Shown: piece by piece, positions 8,277-17,587 of the stretch | How positions within the stretch are numbered: position 1 is the first letter of the stretch | How the letters are laid out: the number at the start of each line of letters is the position of its first letter | Source: Thiotrichaceae bacterium UBA4486 | GTDB lineage: Bacteria; Pseudomonadota; Gammaproteobacteria; Eutrophobiales; Eutrophobiaceae | Reading direction: 5' to 3' | Assembly: GCA_002389045.1 (NCBI GenBank) | Contig: DGNS01000014.1 | Span: 1 to 46,202 of the forward strand | Length of the DNA stretch: 46,202 nucleotides | The notes under the pieces: model-generated | The model's input: the letters and a program-made list of their open reading frames with translations, nothing else | What the model was told of the DNA's origin: nothing | The model's database searches: none | Translations under genes and position numbers: made by a program

Positions 8277-9589
8277 ATCAGCCGCCAATCCAGACTCGTG
8301 CGCTGGCCACAGAGATCCTCTACCGCCTGTGTACGGAGTCTGTATCACTCGATCATCTGTTTGAATCGCACCTCAAAGCAGTCACGGGGAACCGTGAGAA
8401 AGCATTCGTCAGCGATCTGTGTTTCGGTGTTGTGCGCTGGCACCCGCGTCTGGATTTTTACCTGCAACAGTTGCTGGACAAACCCATCCGGCAAAAAAAC
8501 CTGAAACTCAGACTGTTGTGCTGGGTCGGCTTATACCAGATTGCCTATCAACGCACGGCGGATCACGGTGCCGTTTCCGCCACGGTGAATGCCTGTGATG
8601 CGCTGTCGCTGCAATGGGCGAAGGCCATGGTGAATGCGATATTGCGTCATTTTATCCGCCGGCAGGAAACGATACAGCAGGCTGCGGACGACAACGAGGT
8701 CGCCCGGTATGCGCACCCCGCCTGGCTAATCCAGGCGATCAAAACCGACTGGTCGGATGACTGGCAAGCCATTCTCGAGGGCAATAACCAGGCGCCACCC
8801 ATGTCCCTGCGCATCAATAGACGACGCACCACACGGGATGAGTACGCCCGCCTGCTGCAGGAAAAATCCATTGAATACCGGGAAATCAGCGCTTGTCCGC
8901 AAGGACTGATCCTGGAATCAGCATACGAAACCGGCGAATTACCCGGCTTCAATGAGGGACTGGTCAGTGTTCAGGATGGCGCCGCCCAACTCGCCGCCGC
9001 TCTCCTGCAAGCGGCCCCGGGACACCGCGTGCTCGATGCCTGTGCCGCGCCGGGCGGTAAAACCTGCCACATACTCGAACGCGAACCGCGATTACACTCG
9101 CTGCTGGCCGTGGATATCAAAAATGCACGCTTGCATAAGCTCCGGGAGAACCTGGAGCGACTGGGGCTTGAGGCCGTGATCAAGACCGCGGATGTCACTC
9201 AGCCCGATACCTGGTGGGACGGCGAGCCTTTCGATCGCATCCTTGTCGATGCCCCCTGTTCCGCCACCGGCGTAATCCGCCGCCATCCCGATATCAAGAT
9301 GCTGCGTCAACCCGCTGATATCGATGCCATCCGCACCGTGCAAATGAACATACTGGATTCGCTCTGGCCGTTACTGGCCAGTGACGGTAAGCTTCTTTAT
9401 GTGACCTGTTCAATCATGCGCCGTGAGAACGATGAAATCATCGGGAATTTTCTCGATCAGGGCCAAAATGTCGAACTGGATCTGATTGATCAATGCCCGG
9501 GTACGAGGACGCAATACGGCTGCCAGATCCTTCCCGGACAACAGGATCTCGACGGGTTTTATTTCGCCCGCATGAAAAAAATCCGATAA
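8273..9589 (+). CDS. rsmB: 16S rRNA (cytosine-967-C5)-methyltransferase
   Basis: The 438-aa protein has an N-terminal NusB-like RNA-binding domain (about residues 1-135) and a C-terminal SAM-dependent RNA m5C methyltransferase domain. SAM motif I appears as VLDACAAPGGKTCH near residue 255. The two catalytic cysteines lie in DAPCSATGVIRRHPDIK near residue 327 and VTCSIMRREN near residue 378. It starts at TTG 8273 inside the fmt stop (TTGA overlap); the next gene starts within its stop (TAATG). The def-fmt-rsmB order is classical. Confidence 0.96.
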   Translation: MNQPPIQTRALATEILYRLCTESVSLDHLFESHLKAVTGNREKAFVSDLCFGVVRWHPRLDFYLQQLLDKPIRQKNLKLRLLCWVGLYQIAYQRTADHGAVSATVNACDALSLQWAKAMVNAILRHFIRRQETIQQAADDNEVARYAHPAWLIQAIKTDWSDDWQAILEGNNQAPPMSLRINRRRTTRDEYARLLQEKSIEYREISACPQGLILESAYETGELPGFNEGLVSVQDGAAQLAAALLQAAPGHRVLDACAAPGGKTCHILEREPRLHSLLAVDIKNARLHKLRENLERLGLEAVIKTADVTQPDTWWDGEPFDRILVDAPCSATGVIRRHPDIKMLRQPADIDAIRTVQMNILDSLWPLLASDGKLLYVTCSIMRRENDEIIGNFLDQGQNVELDLIDQCPGTRTQYGCQILPGQQDLDGFYFARMKKIR

Positions 9590-10155
9590 TGAAAAGCAGA
9601 CTGAAATCCGCGATTATTTTAGGCTCATTTTTCTTCCTGACCGTACTCTGCGAACCGGCGCTGGCCAGGGGTATCTCCGTGGACTCACTGCATTCGTTTA
9701 AAAAAGACAACCGCTATTTGCTCGATGCCAGAATATCCTATGACTTTTCCAATGAAGTGCTGAGGGCGCTTGAGCATGGCGTGGCACTTCATTTTAATGT
9801 CGTGATCGAAACCCTGATGAAACGGCAATTGCTCTGGGACAAAACTATCAACATGGACACACTGGCTTACCGGCTGGAATACCACCCGCTGAGTCAGCGT
9901 TACCTCCTGACTGAATACAACCGTTTCCGTCGTGATGACTTCAGGACCCTGGAGGCTGCGCTCAACAGCATGGGCCGAATCAGCGATTATCCCTACGCGG
10001 ATGCGGACCTGTTTGAACCAGACAGGAATTATGCAATCCGTATTCGTGTCGTGCTCGACAACACCTACTTGCCGGCTCCATTACGGCCTCTGAGCTATAT
10101 ATCCACGGACTGGCAACTGTCCTCCCGCTGGAAAAGCGTGGTGCTGACGCCATGA
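9589..10155 (+). CDS. DUF4390 family exported protein
   Basis: The reading frame is open further upstream, but the ATG at 9589 overlaps the rsmB stop (TAATG) and begins a convincing signal peptide (MKSRLKSAIILGSFFFLTV...ALA). This gives a 188-aa periplasmic protein. The mature part, with DARISYDFSNEVLRALEHGV and WQLSSRWKS near the end, matches the DUF4390 family, which is regularly encoded between rsmB and an NtrY-like kinase in gammaproteobacteria. The function is unknown. Its stop overlaps the kinase start (ATGA), so it may assist the sensor, but that is inference from position. Confidence 0.85.
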   Translation: MKSRLKSAIILGSFFFLTVLCEPALARGISVDSLHSFKKDNRYLLDARISYDFSNEVLRALEHGVALHFNVVIETLMKRQLLWDKTINMDTLAYRLEYHPLSQRYLLTEYNRFRRDDFRTLEAALNSMGRISDYPYADADLFEPDRNYAIRIRVVLDNTYLPAPLRPLSYISTDWQLSSRWKSVVLTP

Positions 10156-12341
10156 CCGCCAAGGGCCGCCCCATATTACTGCTGGGCATCTTGTTGTTCA
10201 GCTTCATGCTGCTGTCTTTACAGATGATGAGCATGGCACTGGAGGATTCAGGCCGCTTCGGCAATCTCTACTCCTGGCTGCTGGTATTCAACACGCTCGG
10301 CCTCATCACCCTGGTTACCCTTATTGTTCTGAATTTCAGACGTCTTGCCAGGGAACTGAGAAACCGGGTTCCCGGCGCGGTCATGACCTTGCGCATGGTC
10401 ACCATGTTCTCGATCCTGTCTGTTACCCCGGTGCTTGTGCTCTATTACTTTTCCCTCGATTTCCTGATGCGCGGCATCGATAACTGGTTCGACCTCAGGG
10501 TCGAGCAGGCGCTGGATAATTCGCTGGAACTCAGCCGCCTGGCCCTGGACGGTCGCATGCGCGAACTGTTGAAACAGACCCGGCAGATAGCCGAGGAACT
10601 GCGCGGCACCAGTGATGCGGCATCGCCGTTCGAAATCGATGAGATGCGCGCACGCAGCGCCGCCGAAGAACTGACGCTGCTGACCCGCCAGGGCACTATC
10701 ATCGCTTCCAGTACCGGCGAGGGCCTCAGCCTGGTGCCGGATCGCCCGGATGAAACCATCCTGCTGCAACTGCAACAGGGCAACAGCTACGTGGGCCTGG
10801 ATCCGGTCAAGGACACCGGCCTGTATATTCGCGTCGTGGTCAATGTCCCGGAATTCGGAGGCAAGAACAGTGCCCGCATTGTACAAGCCCTGTTTCCCGT
10901 CACCGAACGCATGAACGAGCTTGCAGCAAGCGTTCAGGATGCCTTCGTTGAATACAAGGAACTCTCGTACCTGCGCGAACAATTGAAACTGAGTTTCATC
11001 ATGATCCTGACCATGGTCCTGCTGTTTTCCGTGTTCAGCGTAGTCTGGGCTGCGTTTTATACCGCGAAAAAGCTGGCTTCACCGGTCAGGGATCTCGCCG
11101 AGGGTACCCGTGCCGTGGCCGACGGCGATTACACCAAGCAACTGCCGGTGACCAGTCGCGACGAACTGGGTTTTCTGGTCGCTTCTTTCAATGCCATGAC
11201 CCAGAAACTGGCCGATGCCAGGGACGCTGTCAACCGTAGCCAGCAGGAAGCCGAGGCCCAGCGCGCCCATCTTGAAACAGTACTGGCCCGCCTGTCTTCC
11301 GGGGTCATGGTGATTGGCCGGGACACGGTGATCCAGACGGTCAATGACAGTGCCGGCCAAATCCTCAACATCCCCGCGGCCGCACTGCAGGACAGGACGC
11401 TCGAGCAGGTGCGCGCCAGCAATGGCTACCTGGAAAGCTTCATAGACCTGATCGCCGAAAATATCACCGAGCGGCAGAAAGACTGGCGCGAACAAATCAC
11501 GATTTTTGGCGCCGCGGGCCGCCAGGTCCTGATGTGCAGCGGTGCCATGCTCCCTGAAATGGAGACAGATCAGGGGTATGTCATCGTCTTCGATGACATC
11601 ACGGTGTTGTTACAGGGTCAGAAAGAGGCTGCCTGGAGCGAGGTTGCCCGGCGGCTGGCGCATGAGATCAAGAACCCGTTGACACCGATCCAGCTGGCCG
11701 CCGAACGTCTGCGCCACAAATACCTGCACTCCATGGAAGCGAAGGATGCCGAAACACTGGACCGGCTGACCAATACCATCGTGCAGCAGGTGGAGACTAT
11801 GAAAGACATGGTCAACAGCTTCTCCAACTACGCACGGCCACCGACGCTGGAGTCGGCGCCCACGGATATCAATAAACTGATCCGGGAAGTGGCCGATCTC
11901 TATTCCGGTGATGATGTGATTAACATCGAGACATCCCTGACCGCGGAGTTGCCGCCGGTGGACATTGACGCCAGGCGCATGCGCCAGGTTTTCAACAACC
12001 TGATCAAGAACGCCATTGATGCCAGTCCCGATAACTCCGTGATCCTGATCAGCAGCACCCGGATTTCGGAACGCAACGTGGAATCCATAGAAATCAGAAT
12101 CCGTGACTCGGGTAGTGGAATTGCCGATAATATGCAGGATCAGATGTTTGACCCGTATGTAACCAATAAAACCAAGGGCACTGGTCTGGGTCTGGCAATT
12201 ACGAAGCGCATCGTGGAAGAACATGGCGGCATGGTATGGCTTGAAAACAATGACCCGGGACCCGGCGCCTGCGCCTGTATCCGCCTGCCGCTGGGACAAT
12301 CAGTCCCGGAGCCGCTGGCGGACATGAGTAAAACGGGATGA
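10152..12341 (+). CDS. NtrY-like membrane sensor histidine kinase
   Basis: The 729-aa kinase has four predicted membrane helices: three in the first 110 residues and one near residues 280-305, with an extracytoplasmic loop of about 170 residues between the third and fourth. A HAMP domain follows (about 308-365, SPVRDLAEGTRAVADGDY), then a PAS-like domain (about 370-480). The HisKA box is ARRLAHEIKNPLTPIQLAAE, with the phospho-acceptor histidine near residue 503. The ATPase domain shows NNLIKNAIDAS, DSGSGI and TKGTGLGLAI. This is the NtrY arrangement. It is sandwiched between the DUF4390 gene and the response regulator with four-base overlaps on both sides. The signal sensed is unknown. Family members have been linked to nitrogen, redox or envelope responses. 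Confidence 0.9.
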   Translation: MTAKGRPILLLGILLFSFMLLSLQMMSMALEDSGRFGNLYSWLLVFNTLGLITLVTLIVLNFRRLARELRNRVPGAVMTLRMVTMFSILSVTPVLVLYYFSLDFLMRGIDNWFDLRVEQALDNSLELSRLALDGRMRELLKQTRQIAEELRGTSDAASPFEIDEMRARSAAEELTLLTRQGTIIASSTGEGLSLVPDRPDETILLQLQQGNSYVGLDPVKDTGLYIRVVVNVPEFGGKNSARIVQALFPVTERMNELAASVQDAFVEYKELSYLREQLKLSFIMILTMVLLFSVFSVVWAAFYTAKKLASPVRDLAEGTRAVADGDYTKQLPVTSRDELGFLVASFNAMTQKLADARDAVNRSQQEAEAQRAHLETVLARLSSGVMVIGRDTVIQTVNDSAGQILNIPAAALQDRTLEQVRASNGYLESFIDLIAENITERQKDWREQITIFGAAGRQVLMCSGAMLPEMETDQGYVIVFDDITVLLQGQKEAAWSEVARRLAHEIKNPLTPIQLAAERLRHKYLHSMEAKDAETLDRLTNTIVQQVETMKDMVNSFSNYARPPTLESAPTDINKLIREVADLYSGDDVINIETSLTAELPPVDIDARRMRQVFNNLIKNAIDASPDNSVILISSTRISERNVESIEIRIRDSGSGIADNMQDQMFDPYVTNKTKGTGLGLAITKRIVEEHGGMVWLENNDPGPGACACIRLPLGQSVPEPLADMSKTG

Positions 12342-13693
12342 GTGCGGGCACGGTACTGGTCGTTGATGATGAACCGGATATCCGTTCACTGGTTAAAGAA
12401 ATCCTTGAGGACGAAGGCTTCAGTGTCAACGTTGCGGAAAACGGTGAACAGGCCAAACGTATAAAAAGCACCTCGAATCCGGATCTCATCCTGCTCGATA
12501 TCTGGATGCCGGATATCGACGGCATAACCCTGCTCAAGGACTGGTCCGACAGCGGCCGCATGGATGTACCGGTCGTCATGATGTCCGGTCATGGCACGGT
12601 GGAAACCGCTGTGGAAGCCACACGGCTGGGCGCCTATGACTTCATTGAAAAACCCCTGTCACTGGCCAAGCTGCTGCTGACGGTCAAACACGCACTGGAA
12701 AACACCAGTCTTCAGCGTGAAAACATCCGCCTCAAACAATACGGCCGTTTCGAGACCACGCCGGTCGGCAAGAGCGAGGCCATGAACAGCCTGCGCGAAC
12801 AAATCAAACGCATTGCCAATCACAAGGCCCCGGTGCTGGTGCGCGGTGATTCGGGCACTGACAAGGAATTGTACGCGCGTTTTCTGCATGCGGAGAGCGA
12901 CCGCGCGGATGGGCCTTTCATCTCCGTCGGGATTTCCTCGATGGCAGGTTCCAATGCGTTGCTGGAACTGTTCGGCAGCGAGGACGACGATCGTATACAA
13001 ACCGGGTTTATTGAAAAAGCCATGGGCGGCACCCTGTTCCTGAAGGACATCGCCGACATGGACCTGGCCGTGCAGGCGAAATTACAGAATGCACTTGAGG
13101 AGGGCCGGATCATACGTCAGGGCAGTACCGAATCCATAGGTATTGAGATTCGCGTGGTGGCCGCCACCAGCCGTGATCTGGAAGCCCTGGTCAAGTCAGG
13201 CGAATTCCGTGACGATCTGTTCTACCAGCTCAGTGTTGTTCCGCTCGACATTCCGCCATTGAGTGAACACAGCGAGGATATTCCCGAACTGCTCGAATAT
13301 TACGTCCGGCATTTTGTCGAGACCGAAGGCCTGCCCTACCGCAAATTCTCGGTAGCCGCGCAGAACCGCTTGCGGCGTCATAACTGGCCGGGTAACGTGC
13401 GCGAACTCAAGAACCTGGTTCAGCGCCTGCTGATTATGGGCAGCGATGAAGTGATCGATGTTGACGAGATCGAACAGCATCTGGGCAAACCGGGCCCGGT
13501 TGGTGAAACACGTAATTACCCTGGATTCGATATGCCGATCCGTGACGCCCGCGAACAGTTCGAGAAGGCCTACTTCGAGCATCATCTGCAGGAAAACCAT
13601 GGCAGTGTCAGCAAGGTGGCCATTGCCGCCGGAATGGAACGCACGCATCTGTACAGGAAACTGAAATCGCTGGGCATCGATATCAAGACCTGA
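12338..13693 (+). CDS. NtrX-like response regulator with degenerate AAA+ domain
   Basis: The 451-aa protein has receiver, AAA+ and Fis-type HTH domains in the NtrC-family order. The receiver is intact: acidic pair D10/D11, phospho-acceptor D54 in LILLDIWMPD, and a lysine in EKPLS. The AAA+ domain is degenerate. Walker A reads GDSGTDKE (170-177) instead of GESGTGKE. The GAFTGA loop that contacts sigma-54 is replaced by an acidic stretch after ELFGSE (216-223). Walker B reads GGTLFLKDIADM, with K236 where the catalytic aspartate should be. The C-terminal HTH (VSKVAIAAGMERTHLYRKL) looks functional. I infer a phosphorylation-controlled DNA-binding protein that does not activate sigma-54. The ATG overlaps the kinase stop. 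Confidence 0.9.
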   Translation: MSAGTVLVVDDEPDIRSLVKEILEDEGFSVNVAENGEQAKRIKSTSNPDLILLDIWMPDIDGITLLKDWSDSGRMDVPVVMMSGHGTVETAVEATRLGAYDFIEKPLSLAKLLLTVKHALENTSLQRENIRLKQYGRFETTPVGKSEAMNSLREQIKRIANHKAPVLVRGDSGTDKELYARFLHAESDRADGPFISVGISSMAGSNALLELFGSEDDDRIQTGFIEKAMGGTLFLKDIADMDLAVQAKLQNALEEGRIIRQGSTESIGIEIRVVAATSRDLEALVKSGEFRDDLFYQLSVVPLDIPPLSEHSEDIPELLEYYVRHFVETEGLPYRKFSVAAQNRLRRHNWPGNVRELKNLVQRLLIMGSDEVIDVDEIEQHLGKPGPVGETRNYPGFDMPIRDAREQFEKAYFEHHLQENHGSVSKVAIAAGMERTHLYRKLKSLGIDIKT

Positions 13694-13747
13694 GCCGCCG
13701 CTAGATGCTAAATACAGACTGAATTCACGCTATACACTGGTTAACAT

Positions 13748-15121
13748 ATGAAAATCATCATTCTCGGCGCCGGCCAGGTCGGTACATCCGTCGCTATCAA
13801 TCTCGTTAGTGAAGCCAACGATATCACGGTTATCGATACCAACCCGGCCAGCCTGCAATACCTCAGTGAACATTATGATTTGAGAACCATCTGCGGCGTC
13901 GCTTCCTACCCGTCCGTGCTGGGCATGGCCGGGGCAAAAGATGCCGACATGATCATCGCTGTCACCAACAGCGATGAGGTCAACATGATCGCCTGCCAGG
14001 TAGCCTACACGCTGTTTCATACGCCAACCAAGATTGCCCGGGTCAGGAACATCGAGTATTTACGCAACACACAGTTGTTCGCCCAGGAGGCGCTGCCGAT
14101 TGATGTGCTTATAAGCCCGGAACAGGTCGTTACCGAGTATATTGAACGGCTGCTCACTTTTCCGGGTGTTCTTCAGGTGCTCGATTTTGCCAACGGCCGT
14201 GCGCTTATGGTCGCCGTCAAGGCGCACAAGGACGGCCAGCTTGCCGGCAAGGCAATCAAATACCTGCAAAAGCAACTGCCCAACGTGGAATACCGCATCG
14301 TTGCCATCTTCCGGCAGGGCGAGGGTCTGATCCCCGATGGCAACAGCATCATCGAGGAGGACGACGAGATTTTTATCCTGGGCGCCCCCAAGCATATCAA
14401 CAACCTGTTGAGAAAAATCCGTACCGTGGTAAAAAGCGTCAACCGCATCATGCTGGCCGGCGGCGGCAACATCGGTGTGCGCCTGGCGCAGGCGCTGGAA
14501 AACAAGTACCTCGTCAAGTTGATCGAGCATAACCTGGAACGCGCAAACTACGTATCCGAGCAACTGACCAGAACCATAGTCCTGCATGGAGATGCCGCGG
14601 ACGAGGATCTGCTGCTGGATGAAAATATCGAGGATACGGATATATTCTGCGCCGTCACCAATGCCGATGAAGCCAACATCATTTCCTCCATGCTGGCCAA
14701 ACGTCTCGGCGCCGACAAGGTCATGTCCCTGATCAACCGTGCGGCGTACGTGGACCTGGTGCAAAGCGATGTCATTGACATCGCCATTTCACCGCAGCAG
14801 GCCACCATCGGCAGCCTGCTGGCGCATATCCGCAAGGGTGATGTCGTGGTTGTTCATTCATTACGCCGTGGCGCCGCCGAGGCCATCGAGGCCGTCGCTC
14901 ACGGTGATGAGAACACCTCGAAAGTGGTGGGCCGCCGGATACAGGACATCAAACTTCCACCGGGAACCAGCATCGGGGCCATTGTACGTAATGACGCGGT
15001 AATCATTGCCCATCACGATACAGTTATCGAGGCAGAAGACCACGTGATACTGCTCGTTGCCGATAAAAAACATGTCAATGACGTCGAACGCCTGTTCCAG
15101 GTGGGAGTGACATTCCTGTGA
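13748..15121 (+). CDS. trkA: Trk potassium uptake protein TrkA (NAD-binding regulator)
   Basis: The 457-aa peripheral membrane protein regulates the TrkH K+ channel. It has two tandem RCK halves. Each begins with a Rossmann NAD-binding fold (MKIIILGAGQVGTSVA at residue 1; IMLAGGGNIGVRLAQ near residue 235) followed by a TrkA-C domain. The length matches E. coli TrkA (458 aa). It follows ntrX after 54 bases and precedes trkH by 55, so the two subunits are encoded together. In E. coli trkA directly follows rsmB; here the DUF4390-ntrY-ntrX block lies between. Confidence 0.96.
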   Translation: MKIIILGAGQVGTSVAINLVSEANDITVIDTNPASLQYLSEHYDLRTICGVASYPSVLGMAGAKDADMIIAVTNSDEVNMIACQVAYTLFHTPTKIARVRNIEYLRNTQLFAQEALPIDVLISPEQVVTEYIERLLTFPGVLQVLDFANGRALMVAVKAHKDGQLAGKAIKYLQKQLPNVEYRIVAIFRQGEGLIPDGNSIIEEDDEIFILGAPKHINNLLRKIRTVVKSVNRIMLAGGGNIGVRLAQALENKYLVKLIEHNLERANYVSEQLTRTIVLHGDAADEDLLLDENIEDTDIFCAVTNADEANIISSMLAKRLGADKVMSLINRAAYVDLVQSDVIDIAISPQQATIGSLLAHIRKGDVVVVHSLRRGAAEAIEAVAHGDENTSKVVGRRIQDIKLPPGTSIGAIVRNDAVIIAHHDTVIEAEDHVILLVADKKHVNDVERLFQVGVTFL

Positions 15122-15176
15122 CCAACCGGAATCAATCTGCCGTACAACCCTGCTCAGCAACGAACCATACTGACTG

Positions 15177-16628
15177 ATGCAACTGGCGGTTATACAGCGC
15201 ATTCTCGGGATTTTGCTCTCGGTCTTCAGTATTACCCTGTTGCCGCCGATATTGATTGGTTTCTGGTTTGGAGACTCGGGTTTTATTGCTTTCGTCTATG
15301 CTTTCACCGGCATCCTGGTCAGCGGAGTCCTGCTCTGGTTGCCGGTCCGTCACATCAGGCGTGAACTGAGACTGCGTGACGGCTTTGTGGTTGTGGTGCT
15401 GTTCTGGACCGTGCTCGGCCTGACCGGCGCCGTGCCGCTGGCCTTGTCCGATGTGCCTCACCTCAGTTTCACAGATGCCGTGTTTGAATCCATTTCCGGC
15501 CTGACCACCACCGGGGCCACCGTTATCGTCGGCATCGACAGCCTGCCGCCATCCATTCTGTTTTATCGCCAGGAGTTGCAGTGGCTGGGCGGCATGGGCA
15601 TCATCGTACTGGCGGTTGCTATTCTGCCCATCCTGGGTATCGGCGGCATGCAGTTATACCGCGCTGAAACGCCGGGCCCCCTGAAAGATTCCAAGCTGAC
15701 ACCACGCATAACGGAAACAGCCAAGGCACTCTGGTATATCTATCTAACCCTGACGATAGCCTGCGCTTTTTTCTACTGGCTGGCCGGCATGACCCTTTTT
15801 GATGCGCTCTGTCACAGTTTCTCCACCGTTTCAATCGGCGGCTTCTCAACGCACGATGCCAGCATTGGTCATTACAACAATGCTGGCATAGAACTCATTG
15901 CCGTCGTTTTCATGTTGATTTCCGGCATCAACTTCACGTTACACTTTCACGCCTGGCGTCACGGCAGTCTCAAACCTTACCGCTATGACACGGAATTCAA
16001 GGCCTACCTTTATATCCTGCTGGTTGTTTTTATCGTCTGTTCGGTTTACCTGGTGGAACAGGATTTTTATGAAGATATTTCAGATGCCGTATTGAGAAGC
16101 CTGTTCCAGACGGTATCCATTGCCACGACCACCGGTTTTACCACCACAGCCTACCAGGGCTGGCCGAGCTTTTTACCGGTACTGTTACTGTTTGCCAGCT
16201 TCGTCGGCGCCTGTGCCGGCTCCACCGGTGGCGGCTTGAAAGTCATCCGTGTGTTGCTTTTGTACCGGCAGGGCATTCGGGAAATCAAACGACTGATCCA
16301 TCCCAATGCCATTATCCCGATCAAACTCAATAAAAAACCGGTACAGGAACGGGTCATTAATGCTGTCTGGGGATTTTTCGCCACCTATGTGGCAACTTTC
16401 ACTTTTTTATTGCTCTCGCTGATGGCTACGGGTCTGGACCAGGTAACCGCTTTCTCGGCATTGGCGGCATGTATGAACAACCTTGGTCCCGGACTGGGAG
16501 CGGTCAGTGCGCATTACGGTGATATCAGTAACGCGGCAAAATGGATTCTCTGCGTGGCCATGCTACTCGGCCGGCTGGAGATCTTTACCCTGCTGGTGCT
16601 GATATCACCGGCTTTCTGGCGCAAGTAA
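15177..16628 (+). CDS. trkH: Trk potassium uptake protein TrkH (K+-translocating subunit)
   Basis: The 483-aa membrane protein has about ten helices in the four-fold M1-P-M2 design of Trk/Ktr/HKT channels. The four filter loops are visible as LTTTGATV near residue 112, STVSIGGFS near 220, ATTTGFTT near 316 and NNLGPGLG near 436. Their glycines line the K+ path. TrkH works with the TrkA rings encoded just upstream. The methyltransferase ATG follows its TAA by two bases. Confidence 0.96.
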   Translation: MQLAVIQRILGILLSVFSITLLPPILIGFWFGDSGFIAFVYAFTGILVSGVLLWLPVRHIRRELRLRDGFVVVVLFWTVLGLTGAVPLALSDVPHLSFTDAVFESISGLTTTGATVIVGIDSLPPSILFYRQELQWLGGMGIIVLAVAILPILGIGGMQLYRAETPGPLKDSKLTPRITETAKALWYIYLTLTIACAFFYWLAGMTLFDALCHSFSTVSIGGFSTHDASIGHYNNAGIELIAVVFMLISGINFTLHFHAWRHGSLKPYRYDTEFKAYLYILLVVFIVCSVYLVEQDFYEDISDAVLRSLFQTVSIATTTGFTTTAYQGWPSFLPVLLLFASFVGACAGSTGGGLKVIRVLLLYRQGIREIKRLIHPNAIIPIKLNKKPVQERVINAVWGFFATYVATFTFLLLSLMATGLDQVTAFSALAACMNNLGPGLGAVSAHYGDISNAAKWILCVAMLLGRLEIFTLLVLISPAFWRK

Positions 16629-16630
16629 TT

Positions 16631-17224
16631 ATGAACAGTGAGTTACGCGACAAATGGGACCGCGTTTACGCCGGCGATCAGCATGGGTTTTTTCCACCGT
16701 GCATGGTCCTGAAGCGGCAGTCCTTCCTGTTGCCCCGTCACGGCAGGGCGCTGGACCTGGCCTGCGGCCTGGGACGAAACGCCATATACCTGTGCCGTCA
16801 AGGTCTGGAAACACACGCCTGGGATATTTCAACGGAAGCCATCCGCAAACTCGATAACTATGCACAACATGAAGGACTGAACATCCGAGCCGAGGTCCGG
16901 GACATAGCTACCACTCCACCGGATGAAAACAGTTTTGACGTTATCGTCGTCAGCCATTTTCTGGAACGCTCACTGATGCCGTCACTGCCTGCTGCACTGA
17001 CAGCCGGCGGGTTGCTCTTCTACCAGACTTTTACCCGATTAAAAGTCAATGACATCGGCCCCACCAACCCGGACTACCTGCTGAAAAGCAATGAACTGCT
17101 GCAGACTTTCGCTGATTTGGAAGTTCTGTTTTACTCCGACAATGCCGATGCCGGCGATCTGGAACAGGGAATCAGGAACGAGGCTATGATCGTGGTCAGG
17201 AAGCCAGATCCAGGTAACGGGTAA
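16631..17224 (+). CDS. Class I SAM-dependent methyltransferase (TehB-like), 3' end altered by an insertion
   Basis: The 197-aa protein has motif I as ALDLACGLGRNAIYLCRQG near residue 40, an acidic residue ending strand 2 (AWDIS), and the motif IV region (NSFDVIVVSHFLER). It resembles the TehB/UbiG-like fold; the substrate is unknown. The ATG is two bases after the trkH stop. The 3' end is unusual: after NEAMIVVRK it reads PDPGNG and stops at a TAA supplied by a heptanucleotide array. A second copy of its last 30 or so codons lies 6.8 kb downstream, ending NEAMIVARKHKQVKHGA. I infer that an insertion split off the original end, leaving this copy with a replaced but nearly full-length C-terminus that is probably still functional. 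Confidence 0.85.
   Translation: MNSELRDKWDRVYAGDQHGFFPPCMVLKRQSFLLPRHGRALDLACGLGRNAIYLCRQGLETHAWDISTEAIRKLDNYAQHEGLNIRAEVRDIATTPPDENSFDVIVVSHFLERSLMPSLPAALTAGGLLFYQTFTRLKVNDIGPTNPDYLLKSNELLQTFADLEVLFYSDNADAGDLEQGIRNEAMIVVRKPDPGNG
17120..17204 (+). repeat. Left direct repeat bounding the accessory island (copy 1)
   Basis: These 85 bases at the 3' end of the methyltransferase gene recur at 23896-23980 in the same orientation. I count four mismatches (17125, 17185, 17196, 17203). Two of the three in the clearly shared coding part are synonymous. The copies bracket everything from the heptamer array to the end of the RTX gene. Confidence 0.93.
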
Positions 17225-17298
17225 CGGGTAACGGGTAACAGATAACAGATAACAGATAACAGGTAACAGGTAACAGGTAACAGGTAACAGATTACAGT
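17215..17298 (+). repeat. Heptanucleotide tandem array (TAACGGG / TAACAGA / TAACAGG)
   Basis: Twelve consecutive seven-base units: TAACGGG three times, TAACAGA three times, TAACAGG four times, TAACAGA once, then the degenerate TTACAGT. The first units contain the stop codon of the methyltransferase gene. The blocks of identical variants suggest local expansion by slippage. There are no spacers, so it is not a CRISPR. Confidence 0.95.
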
Positions 17299-17348
17299 AG
17301 TCTGAATGGTGCCGGGGCTGGATGCTTAGAATTCTTACCAGGACAAGT

Positions 17349-17391
17349 GCTTGAAATAACCCATCGATTGTCATCTTAATCACCGACGATA
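17349..17391 (+). repeat. Copy of the RAYT leader sequence, upstream of the Fic gene
   Basis: GCTTGAAATAACCCAT, then a GAT.GT.ATCTTA.TCACC pattern and a CGATA end match the sequence at 18813-18859 (GCTTGAAATATCCCAT and so on) with a few mismatches and short gaps. The second copy directly precedes a transposase remnant. This one stands alone, so the Fic gene lies between two traces of the same element type. Confidence 0.6.
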
Positions 17392-17508
17392 GACAAGGCG
17401 CAACCTGCCGGCGCAGTGGGACTCGCATTAAGATTGCCGTAATGCCAGCCAGAGATCCGAACCTGGAATCTACCTACAACCGTTTCCGTTCGTGTAAAAG
17501 CCCGTTAT

Positions 17509-17587
17509 GCGGTGATTAAGCCCCTTATTCACCGCACATAACGCGGTAATTATTCAATTTGCGGTGATTAGATGTTATATTCACCGC
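17509..17587 (+). promoter_or_regulatory. Palindromic operator cluster of the Fic gene
   Basis: Two 27-base dyads share the arms GCGGTGATTA / TTATTCACCGC or close variants: 17509-17535 and 17561-17587. Between them is a half-site, GCGGTAATTATTC (17543). A fourth, GCGGAGATTATGACC (17594), overlaps the ribosome-binding site and start codon. The second dyad also covers a -10-like TTATAT (17575-17580). The Fic protein carries a C-terminal winged helix, so autorepression is the simplest reading, but this is inference. Confidence 0.65.

Noticed and set aside
10248..10982. 244-codon minus-strand frame inside the NtrY-like gene
   Set aside because: It lies wholly antisense to conserved kinase coding sequence and shows no family features.
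17215..17298. CRISPR-like array
   Set aside because: Units are seven bases, contiguous and without spacers, and no cas genes are present.
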